DNA of 11,938 nucleotides, from contig JBBRLG010000197.1 of NCBI GenBank assembly GCA_038231495.1, positions 1 through 11,938 on the forward strand. Reading direction: 5' to 3'. The first letter of the stretch is position 1. Each line of letters opens with the position of its first letter. Source of the DNA: JBBRLG01 sp038231495. Lineage in GTDB: Bacteria; Planctomycetota; Planctomycetia; Gemmatales; Gemmataceae. Positions 1 through 5,853 of this stretch are shown here, in pieces. Both the position numbers and the translations under genes were made by a program. The notes below the pieces were generated by a model. The model was given only the letters and a program-made list of their open reading frames with translations, was not told where the DNA came from and ran no database searches.

Positions 1-2
1 CC

Positions 3-2552
3 CCGGAGCAGGCAGAGTTGAACCAGCTCGACGTGGACACGCGGGCCGACGTGTACGCGCTGGGGGTGCTGCTGTACGAGTTGCTGACCGGCAGCACGCC
101 GCTGACCCACAAGCGGATGAAAGAGGCCGCGTACGCCGAGATTCTGCGCATGATCAAGGAGGAGGAGCCGCCCAAGCCGAGCACGCGGCTGAGCGACTCG
201 GGCGAAGCGCTGGCGTCGATCTCGGCCCAGCGCCACACGGAGCCGGCGAAGCTGTCGAAGCTGATGCGCGGCGAACTGGACTGGATCGTGATGAAGACGC
301 TGGAGAAGGACCGCAACCGCCGCTACGAAACGGCCAGCGGCTTCGCCGCCGATGTACAGCGCTACCTGAAAGACGAGCCGGTGCTGGCCTGTCCGCCGTC
401 GTTCTGGTATCGGTTCCGCAAGCTGGCGCGGCGGAACAAGCGGGCCTTCGTCACCGCCTCGGCGGCCGCGCTGGTCGTGGTCCTGGCGCTGGTCGGCTTG
501 GCGGTCAGCAACGTCTTGATCCGCCAGGAACAGGCGCGAACCAAGGATGAGAAGGACCGCGCCGAAAAGGCCCAACAGATCGCCCAGGACCGCGCTGAGG
601 AAATCCAGCGCGGGTTGGAAGGGTTGAAGGCCGCCAACGCCTTGCTGGACCGCGGCCGGTGGTATCTGAGTGGGACCCCCGAGTGCGACGCCGCCCACGC
701 CGCCTTCACGAAGGCCGCCCAGTTGCGCCCCGATCACGCATCCGTGTGGGTGGAGCGGGGTGATCTTTACGCCAGCCTTGGCCTCTGGGACCTGGCCGCC
801 GCCGACTTTGCCCGGGAGCACGAGCTGCGGGAACCGGACGCAACCATGCGCTGGTATCGCCATGCCCTGTTGCGCCTGTACGTCGGCGATGCCGACGGCT
901 ACCGCAAGGTCTGCCGGAGGATGCGCGAGCGCTTTAGCGGAACCCTGAAGGAGTATTTCGCCGGCGAGGTGATCCGTGCCTGTATCCTGGCGCCGGGTCC
1001 CGACGCCGATCTTGCCCTACTTGTGGAACTGGCAGAGAACATGTTGGCTTCCGACCCCGGATCCTGGTATTGCCTCTACCTCCTTGGGATGGCTCAATAC
1101 CGCGCCGGGCAATATGAGCCGGCGGTCCGGCGGCTGCGGGAGTCGCTGCTGGGGCATCCCGATCGGGCGGTAAGGGCCATCAGCTATCCCGTCCTGGCCA
1201 TGGCCCACCACCGCCTGGGCCAGACAGCCCAGGCCCGGCAGGCACTGGACGCAGCGGCCGAGGCGATCGACCGGTGGACCAATTACGGGATGGACCATGG
1301 GGCGTCGGACTGGCCGATCTGCTGGTGGGAATGGTTGGAGTGCCAGCTCTACTACCGCGAGGCCAACTTGCTGATCGACGGCTCCCCGCCGCCGGACGAC
1401 CCGCGGCTGCACGTCCTCCGCGCCCGCGCCTTGGCCGGCCTGCACTGGTCGGAAAAAGCGGCTCCCGAGTATGATGCCGCCCTGAAGCTGAAGCCGCAGG
1501 ATCCGCAGATCCGCGGGGAGGCGCACCTCAACCGGGCCGACCACTACAGCAGACTCCAACAGTGGGGCGAGGCGGCCGCCGAGTTCGCCAAGGCCTGCGA
1601 GCTGTGGCCCTGGAAATCGCATCTCTGGGACAACCGGGCCGTAGCCCACCTCGCGGCGGGGGACGTGGATGCTTACCGGCAGACCTGCGCCGCCATGCTG
1701 GGGCGCTTCGAGAAGACCGAAGATCGAGTGACGGCCGCCCACGTGCTTGAAGTCTGTGTGCTGCGGGACGACGCGCTGGCCGACATGTCCCGGCTGCTGC
1801 CGTTGACCGCCGTCACCGACCCCATCTGGCACTGGGGCGCCTGGGTGCGCGGGGCGGCGCTCTACCGCGCCGGCAGGTACGAGGAGTCAATTCGGTGCTT
1901 CGAGAGGGCGGCGAAGAAGTTTCGCCCCCGGGCCTGGGACTGGTGCTTCCTGTCCATGGCCCACCACCGCCTGGGGCACGCCGAGGAGGCACGCCGCTGT
2001 GTAGCCGAGGCCGCCCGCTGGATCGACGAGGCCAATCGGGCACAGCTTGATGACCCAACCACCCTGGGGCCGACCTGGGGCCACTGGGACGAGCCGGTCG
2101 TGTACCCGCTGCTACTCCGCGAAGCAGAGCAGTTGTTGAACAACGGGCCGGTGACCTCTAAGCGAATCGTCCTCTCCGCCAAGGAGGCCGCCCAGAAGGA
2201 CCTGGAGAAGCTCCAGGGCACCTGGTACACGGTCTATACCGCCCACGGAGGCAGGGCCACCCGGGAGGACAAGACCGACACCATCACCTACGACGGGAAC
2301 AAGTTCGCCCAGAAGCGCAGCGGCGACGTGACGCAGGTGGGCACGTTCAGAATCGTGGACGCCACGGCCAGCCCGAAGCAGATCGACTACACCTGCACCG
2401 AGGGCCGGTATTCGGGCCGTCTCGTCCGCTCCATTTATACCCTCGACGGCGACGACCACGAGATCTGCTCGGACGACGGGAACGACAATCGTCCGCAGGA
2501 GTTCTCGGGCCAGGTCGGGTTCCACCGCGTCACCAAGCGCGCGAAGCAATGA
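3..2552 (+). CDS. Hanks-type Ser/Thr protein kinase with TPR exodomain and C-terminal TIGR03067-type domain (5' partial)
   Basis: Reading frame is open from the window edge; the first visible codons read PEQAELNQLD, the kinase subdomain VIII/P+1 region, so the ATP-binding and catalytic loops lie upstream and the TTG at 18 is not the start. Seen in order: subdomain IX (DTRADVYALG, about nt 36-68); the kinase C-lobe ending with KDRNRRYETA and AADVQRYL (to about nt 375); a basic stretch and one hydrophobic segment (about nt 444-522, AALVVVLALVGLAV); a charged, Ala/Glu/Gln-rich coiled-coil-like stretch (about nt 522-655); TPR-like helical repeats (about nt 655-2150); and a last domain from about nt 2199 opening with DLEKLQGTW, which resembles the planctomycete TIGR03067 domain. 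From family knowledge the kinase lobe is cytoplasmic and phosphorylates Ser/Thr. I infer that the TPR and TIGR03067 parts lie outside the membrane, as a sensing or docking module. Stop TGA at 2550-2552. Substrate and ligand unknown. Confidence 0.9.
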   Translation, partial: PEQAELNQLDVDTRADVYALGVLLYELLTGSTPLTHKRMKEAAYAEILRMIKEEEPPKPSTRLSDSGEALASISAQRHTEPAKLSKLMRGELDWIVMKTLEKDRNRRYETASGFAADVQRYLKDEPVLACPPSFWYRFRKLARRNKRAFVTASAAALVVVLALVGLAVSNVLIRQEQARTKDEKDRAEKAQQIAQDRAEEIQRGLEGLKAANALLDRGRWYLSGTPECDAAHAAFTKAAQLRPDHASVWVERGDLYASLGLWDLAAADFAREHELREPDATMRWYRHALLRLYVGDADGYRKVCRRMRERFSGTLKEYFAGEVIRACILAPGPDADLALLVELAENMLASDPGSWYCLYLLGMAQYRAGQYEPAVRRLRESLLGHPDRAVRAISYPVLAMAHHRLGQTAQARQALDAAAEAIDRWTNYGMDHGASDWPICWWEWLECQLYYREANLLIDGSPPPDDPRLHVLRARALAGLHWSEKAAPEYDAALKLKPQDPQIRGEAHLNRADHYSRLQQWGEAAAEFAKACELWPWKSHLWDNRAVAHLAAGDVDAYRQTCAAMLGRFEKTEDRVTAAHVLEVCVLRDDALADMSRLLPLTAVTDPIWHWGAWVRGAALYRAGRYEESIRCFERAAKKFRPRAWDWCFLSMAHHRLGHAEEARRCVAEAARWIDEANRAQLDDPTTLGPTWGHWDEPVVYPLLLREAEQLLNNGPVTSKRIVLSAKEAAQKDLEKLQGTWYTVYTAHGGRATREDKTDTITYDGNKFAQKRSGDVTQVGTFRIVDATASPKQIDYTCTEGRYSGRLVRSIYTLDGDDHEICSDDGNDNRPQEFSGQVGFHRVTKRAKQ

Positions 2553-2576
2553 TGGCGGGAGGCGGGCAGAAATACT

Positions 2577-2647
2577 AACCACAGTGGCACAGAGAAAACG
2601 ACCTGGCCTGCTTGTTCTCTTCCCTGTGTCTCTGTATCTCGGTGGTT
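2577..2647. repeat. Imperfect inverted repeat of the 'aaccac...gtggtt' type
   Basis: Outer arms aaccac (2577-2582) and gtggtt (2642-2647) are perfect. The arms extend inward with cacagaga on the left facing tctctgt on the right; by hand count 15 of 19 positions pair. The centre (about 2600-2625) is unpaired. Similar palindromes built from 'cacagag' and 'ctctgtgtctctg' words are, from memory, common dispersed intergenic repeats in planctomycetes and other environmental bacteria. This copy is degraded and lies 24 nt after the kinase stop. No function is shown. Confidence 0.5.
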
Positions 2648-2657
2648 CAAACAAAGC

Positions 2658-2699
2658 GGCCGGTGGGGTCCTTACCGCCAAGCAAGCCCCCCACCGGCC
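2658..2699 (+). repeat. Intergenic hairpin family, copy A (possible terminator)
   Basis: A perfect 11-bp GC-rich stem: ggccggtgggg (2658-2668) with ccccaccggcc (2689-2699). A shorter inner pairing is possible, ctt (2671-2673) with aag (2684-2686). It lies about 105 nt after the kinase gene stop and about 80 nt before the next start. The sequence is clearly related to 3272-3312 and 5667-5708, including the word gcaag in the 3' half of the loop. There is no T-run after the stem, so a classical rho-independent terminator is not supported; a processing or stability element, or a dispersed repeat, remains possible. Confidence 0.65.
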
Positions 2700-2708
2700 C
2701 GGCACCGC

Positions 2709-2733
2709 CCCGGCGCAAGGTCTGCGCGCCGGG
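2709..2733 (+). other. Short GC-rich hairpin in the leader of the small secreted protein gene
   Basis: Stem cccggcgc (2709-2716) with gcgccggg (2726-2733), 8 perfect pairs and a 9-nt loop. It sits 46 nt upstream of the next ATG, just after hairpin copy A. It could be part of the 5' leader of the downstream gene or chance pairing in GC-rich DNA. Confidence 0.3.
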
Positions 2734-2765
2734 AACGATGTCTCTCCATTGTAAAGCAGACCGAC

Positions 2766-2774
2766 AAAGGTGAG
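2766..2774 (+). promoter_or_regulatory. Ribosome binding site for the small secreted protein gene
   Basis: The purine-rich aaaggtgag ends 5 nt before the ATG at 2780. It supports that start, which also begins a good signal peptide. Confidence 0.6.
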
Positions 2775-2779
2775 AAGTC

Positions 2780-3262
2780 ATGAAACGCTACAGTTCCGCC
2801 GCCGGCCTCGCGCTGGCCGTCGTGATCGTCGCAGGGCTCGCCGGCCCCGTGGCCGCGGGTGAGCAGGTGCCGTTCAAAGGCCGCCTCGACGGGGATGTGA
2901 CAAGGGGGCAGCTGGTCTTTCCGTTCGTGCCTGTGCTGGTGGAAGGCACGGGAACCGCAACCCAACTGGGGAAGTTTACGTTCACCTTCCCGCACATCGT
3001 GGACGTTCGGGATAGGACCGCCATCGGAACCTACACGATCACGGCGGCCAACGGCGACACGCTCACTGCTGACGTGACGGGGCAAGCCACGCCAATTCCT
3101 GGAACCGCGATCGTCGCCATCGAGGAAACCGCGACCATCACGGGCGGTACGGGCCGGTTCGCGAACGCCACGGGGAGCTTCACCATCGAGCGCCTGTACG
3201 ACATGGCCACCGGCGAGACGTTCGGCTCCTTCAAGGGGACCATCTCGCGTCCCGGCCGCTGA
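2780..3262 (+). CDS. Small secreted protein, allene-oxide-cyclase/dirigent-like barrel (function unknown)
   Basis: A 160-residue protein with a clear Sec signal peptide: MKR, then a hydrophobic core at residues 7-25 and a small-residue cleavage region near PVAAG (23-27). The mature part is beta-rich and ends at a C-terminal FKGTISRPGR. The motif TGGTGRFANATGSF (121-134), preceded by EETATI, matches the 'GGTGRFAxAxGS' hallmark of bacterial proteins with an allene-oxide-cyclase/dirigent-like beta-barrel (calycin-like) fold; that assignment is from family memory. Enzymatic activity is not implied: I see no catalytic residues I can name, and bacterial members are mostly uncharacterised exported proteins. 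The ATG has a good ribosome site. The gene has its own leader and is followed 10 nt after its stop by hairpin copy B, so it is probably monocistronic. Confidence 0.8.
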   Translation: MKRYSSAAGLALAVVIVAGLAGPVAAGEQVPFKGRLDGDVTRGQLVFPFVPVLVEGTGTATQLGKFTFTFPHIVDVRDRTAIGTYTITAANGDTLTADVTGQATPIPGTAIVAIEETATITGGTGRFANATGSFTIERLYDMATGETFGSFKGTISRPGR

Positions 3263-3271
3263 AACGAAATC

Positions 3272-3312
3272 GGCCGGTGAGGTCTTGCCGCGACGCAAGC
3301 CCCTCGCCGGCC
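3272..3312 (+). repeat. Intergenic hairpin family, copy B (possible terminator)
   Basis: Stem ggccggtgagg (3272-3282) with cctcgccggcc (3302-3312), 11 pairs including one G-U, plus an inner perfect 5-bp stem cttgc (3284-3288) with gcaag (3295-3299) closed by a 6-nt loop. Compared with copy A, the ninth stem pair is A-T where copy A has G-C, a compensatory change that keeps the helix. It starts 9 nt past the stop codon of the small secreted protein gene, the usual place for a transcription or RNA end. No T-tail follows. Confidence 0.68.
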
Positions 3313-3347
3313 ATCGTCGCCCTCTCGCGCCGCGAGAGGGCGACGAT
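3313..3347. repeat. 35-nt palindrome directly after hairpin copy B
   Basis: The 17-nt arm at 3313-3329 (atcgtcgccctctcgcg) is perfectly complementary to 3331-3347, with a single C at 3330 between them. As RNA this makes a very stable hairpin; as DNA it is a near-perfect dyad. It abuts copy B without a gap and lies 56 nt upstream of the next ATG. It could act with copy B as a tandem, U-less terminator, or be a mobile palindromic repeat or a dyad protein-binding site. The sequence cannot separate these. Confidence 0.65.
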
Positions 3348-3391
3348 CTCGCCCATGACCGATTCACGACTTCGCAGCGATCACACTTACC

Positions 3392-3397
3392 AAGGAG
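3392..3397 (+). promoter_or_regulatory. Strong Shine-Dalgarno for the FG-GAP/Calx-beta gene
   Basis: aaggag, 6 nt before the ATG at 3404, is the best ribosome site in the window. It fixes the start so that the unusual N-terminus (no hydrophobic leader) is real and not a mis-called start. Confidence 0.8.
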
Positions 3398-3403
3398 ATT
3401 CCC

Positions 3404-5647
3404 ATGTCGATCCATAACTTCTTCAAGTCCCTGACTTCGACTTCAGCACGTCGGCAACCGACCCGCCGGAGCCCGCCGGCTTCCCGGCTGCGCCTCGAAG
3501 CGCTGGAAGACCGCGTGGTGCCCAGCTTCGGACCCCTTGTCAGCTACCCCGTCGTCGATCTGAATCCCGGCACTGTTGTGACTAGCGACTTCAACGGCGA
3601 TGGCCGGCTCGACCTCGCGGTCGCGAATGGCAGCAGCAACACGGTAAGCGTGCTGCTAGGCAACGGAGATGGGACTTTCCAGGCAGCACGGACCTCTGGC
3701 GCCGGCGTCGGCCACGGGCTCGTGGTCGGCGACCTGAACGGCGACGGGAAGATGGACCTGGTGACGGACGAACCGAGTGTGCTGCTCGGCAAGGGCGACG
3801 GCACCTTCCAGTCGCCTCAGGCCGTCGTCTTGCCGCCCCAGTTCCCACCGTACTACACCGGCACGACCGCCCTGGATCAAAGCGCCTGGTCAGTGGCGCT
3901 CGGCGACCTCAACGGTGACGGCAAGCTCGACCTCGTCGCCACAGGCTCGACCGCATACGACGTCATTAACGGCTACGGCGATTTCGGTGAGCCCCTCTAC
4001 GTTCGTGTGAGCCACTATTACGTCAACGTGCTGCCAGGCAACGGCGACGGGACTTTTCTCCCTGGCATCGTCTACGACGAGGTCTACGTGGGTCAAGTCT
4101 ATCTGGGCGATTTCAATAACGATGGCCGGCTGGACGTCGCGCATGGCGGCGGGTACGACCTGACCGTGCGGCTGGGCAACGGCGACGGGACGCTGCAGTC
4201 CGCACAACTGTCCTACGTCGCGGCCGAGTCCTTCGCCCCCCCCGTGGACATCAACGGCGACGGTAAGCTGGACCTGCTCCCTGCGCTGGGCAACGGCGAC
4301 GGAACCTTCTCCAGGGGTGCCTATGGCGGTATCGTCGGGGACGTCAACGCCGACCACAAGCTGGACCTCCTGACGGTGGCCAACAACTACGACGAGAATG
4401 GCTTGATATGGGCCAGTACCGCCAGCGTGATGCTGGGCCGCGGCGATGGGACATTCTCTCTGCCAGTCACCTCAGTCCTCGCCACTTATACACATTACTC
4501 CTTCGGTGTTTCGGTACTGGCGGACTTCGATGGCGACGGGCGCCCCGACCTGGCCGGCCCCCGCTCCGACAACCTTGCCGACACTCCGGGGTTCGTCGCC
4601 GTGGCGCTCAACGACGGCAATTGGACGCCGCCGCCGCCGCCCCCGCCGTCCATGACCATCGGCGACATGAGCGTTACCGAGGGCAACACCGGCACGCGGG
4701 CAGCCACTTTCACCGTGACGCTCTCGGCCGCCGCCAGCCAACCCGTGACGGTCGCCTACGCCACTGCGAATGGCACGGCCACGGCCGGCAGCGACTACCA
4801 GGGCGCCTCCGGCACGCTGACGATTCCCGCCGGCCAGACGGCGGGAACCATCACCGTGCTCGTCAACGGCGACCGCCTCGCCGAGCCGAACGAAACCTTC
4901 GTCGTCAACCTCAGCACCCCGACCAACGCGACCATCGCCGACGGCCAGGGCGTGGGCACTATCGTGGATGACGAGCCGCGCATCGGCATCAGCGACGTGA
5001 CGAAGATGGAAGGCAACTCCGGCACGACGCCGTTCGTCTTCACCGTGAGCCTGTCGGCGGCCTATGACGCGCCGGTGACCGTCAGTTTCGCCACCGCCAA
5101 CGGCACGGCAACCGCCGGCAGCGACTACCAGGGCATCTCCGGCACGCTGACGATTCCCGCCGGACAGACCAGCGGGACGATCACCGTGCTGGTAATCGGC
5201 GACCGTCTCGCCGAGCCGAACGAGACATTCGTCATCAACCTCAGCAGCCCGACCAACGCAACCATCGCCGACGGGCAAGGTGTTGGCACCATCGTGGACG
5301 ACGAGCCGCGCATCAGCATCAGCGACGTGACCAAGGCCGAGGGCAAGAAGGGCCAAACAACCCTGTTCACCTTCACGGTCACGCTGTCGGCCGCCTACGA
5401 TCAGGCGGTGACGATGTCGTTCCGCACCGTGAACGGCACCGCCACGACGAGCGACGGCGACTACATCGCCAAGAGCGGCACGCTGACCTTCGCCCCCGGC
5501 GAGACGACGAAGACGATCACCATCGAAGTCAAGGGCGACAGCAAGAAGGAGGCGGACGAGACCTTCTACCTGGACCTGTTCGGCAACAGCAGCAACTCGC
5601 TGTTCACCAAGAACCGCGGCCTCGGCACGATCCTGAACGACGACTGA
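3404..5647 (+). CDS. FG-GAP/VCBS-repeat and Calx-beta surface protein with LEALEDRVVPS N-terminal tag
   Basis: A 747-residue protein. The basic, Ser/Thr/Arg-rich N-terminus (1-30) leads into RLRLEALEDRVVPS (28-41), the tag found at the start of many large Gemmataceae surface proteins; no ordinary hydrophobic signal peptide precedes it. Residues about 60-400 hold seven calcium-binding loops of the D-x-N/D-x-D-G-x-x-D type (first at 62-70, DFNGDGRLD), often paired with LGNGDGTF. This is the FG-GAP/VCBS pattern of a beta-propeller. Seven prolines (409-415) link to three Calx-beta domains (about 417-522, 527-632, 637-747), each with a TEGN/MEGN/AEGK opening and a DE(N)TF motif; the first two end in GTIVDDE. 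The protein stops right after the third domain (GTILNDD), with no dockerin or sorting tail. The expected role is calcium-dependent adhesion or matrix structure at the cell surface; partner unknown. Confidence 0.9.
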   Translation: MSIHNFFKSLTSTSARRQPTRRSPPASRLRLEALEDRVVPSFGPLVSYPVVDLNPGTVVTSDFNGDGRLDLAVANGSSNTVSVLLGNGDGTFQAARTSGAGVGHGLVVGDLNGDGKMDLVTDEPSVLLGKGDGTFQSPQAVVLPPQFPPYYTGTTALDQSAWSVALGDLNGDGKLDLVATGSTAYDVINGYGDFGEPLYVRVSHYYVNVLPGNGDGTFLPGIVYDEVYVGQVYLGDFNNDGRLDVAHGGGYDLTVRLGNGDGTLQSAQLSYVAAESFAPPVDINGDGKLDLLPALGNGDGTFSRGAYGGIVGDVNADHKLDLLTVANNYDENGLIWASTASVMLGRGDGTFSLPVTSVLATYTHYSFGVSVLADFDGDGRPDLAGPRSDNLADTPGFVAVALNDGNWTPPPPPPPSMTIGDMSVTEGNTGTRAATFTVTLSAAASQPVTVAYATANGTATAGSDYQGASGTLTIPAGQTAGTITVLVNGDRLAEPNETFVVNLSTPTNATIADGQGVGTIVDDEPRIGISDVTKMEGNSGTTPFVFTVSLSAAYDAPVTVSFATANGTATAGSDYQGISGTLTIPAGQTSGTITVLVIGDRLAEPNETFVINLSSPTNATIADGQGVGTIVDDEPRISISDVTKAEGKKGQTTLFTFTVTLSAAYDQAVTMSFRTVNGTATTSDGDYIAKSGTLTFAPGETTKTITIEVKGDSKKEADETFYLDLFGNSSNSLFTKNRGLGTILNDD
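4652..5311 (+). repeat. 330-bp tandem duplication encoding Calx-beta domains 1 and 2
   Basis: Positions about 4652-4981 and 4982-5311 are two 110-codon units. Their second halves are very similar at DNA level: the stretch around 4784-4842 recurs at 5114-5172 with few changes, and the unit ends share cgacgagccgcgcatc-type sequence. The third Calx-beta domain (from about 5312) is much more diverged in DNA and protein. This points to a later duplication of one domain within the gene. Confidence 0.75.
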
Positions 5648-5666
5648 CCGCACGACGGAATGAAGC

Positions 5667-5708
5667 GGCCGGTGGGGCCATGACTGCGAAGCAAGGCCGC
5701 ACCGGGCC
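5667..5708 (+). repeat. Intergenic hairpin family, copy C (possible terminator)
   Basis: ggccggtggggcc (5667-5679) pairs with ggccgcaccgggcc (5695-5708), with one bulged G (5704) and one G-G mismatch (5675/5699). The loop contains gcgaagcaa, like the loops of copies A and B. It begins 19 nt after the stop of the FG-GAP/Calx-beta gene. The ATG at 5680 lies inside the element and opens an Arg/Pro-rich extension (5680-5853) that does not look like protein, so it is not the start of the downstream gene. Confidence 0.6.
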
Positions 5709-5853
5709 GGCCCGCCCGCGGGAATCCGGCCACGGTCGTGCCCGGCCCGTGGTGAGGCCCGCGCCGGCTCGGCTGGGCCAGGAGCAGGGCGAGCATCAAC
5801 CCGCCGCGCCACAGCGGCGTCGGCTTCCGCCGCGACTTCTGAACGGGGGCCTC
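5709..5853. other. GC-rich intergenic leader without a recognised gene
   Basis: It lies between hairpin copy C and the serine hydrolase start. It is open in several frames only because it is very GC-rich; the translations are Arg/Pro/Gly-rich and match no family I know. I see no convincing promoter. It probably contains the 5' leader and promoter of the hydrolase gene. Confidence 0.4.
5845..5849 (+). promoter_or_regulatory. Ribosome binding site deciding the hydrolase start
   Basis: ggggg, 4 nt before the ATG at 5854, is a modest G-rich site. With the loss of family-like sequence upstream, it favours 5854 over the in-frame ATG at 5680. Confidence 0.45.

Noticed and set aside
18..20. TTG as the start codon of the kinase gene
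   Set aside because: The preceding in-frame codons read PEQAE, conserved kinase sequence, so the true start is outside the window.
4472..5812. 446-codon - strand open frame opposite the Calx-beta gene
   Set aside because: It is a shadow of the + gene in GC-rich DNA. The + frame contains complete FG-GAP and Calx-beta domains and a strong Shine-Dalgarno; the - translation resembles no family.
5680..5853. 58-residue upstream extension of the serine hydrolase from the ATG at 5680
   Set aside because: It begins inside hairpin copy C and is Arg/Pro-rich. The ATG at 5854 has a G-rich site and begins family-like sequence.
5709..5853. A decayed gene end in the leader (for example the + frame ending VGFRRDF before the TGA at 5838-5840)
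   Set aside because: Too short and without a family match I can name; open frames of this length are expected in such GC-rich DNA.
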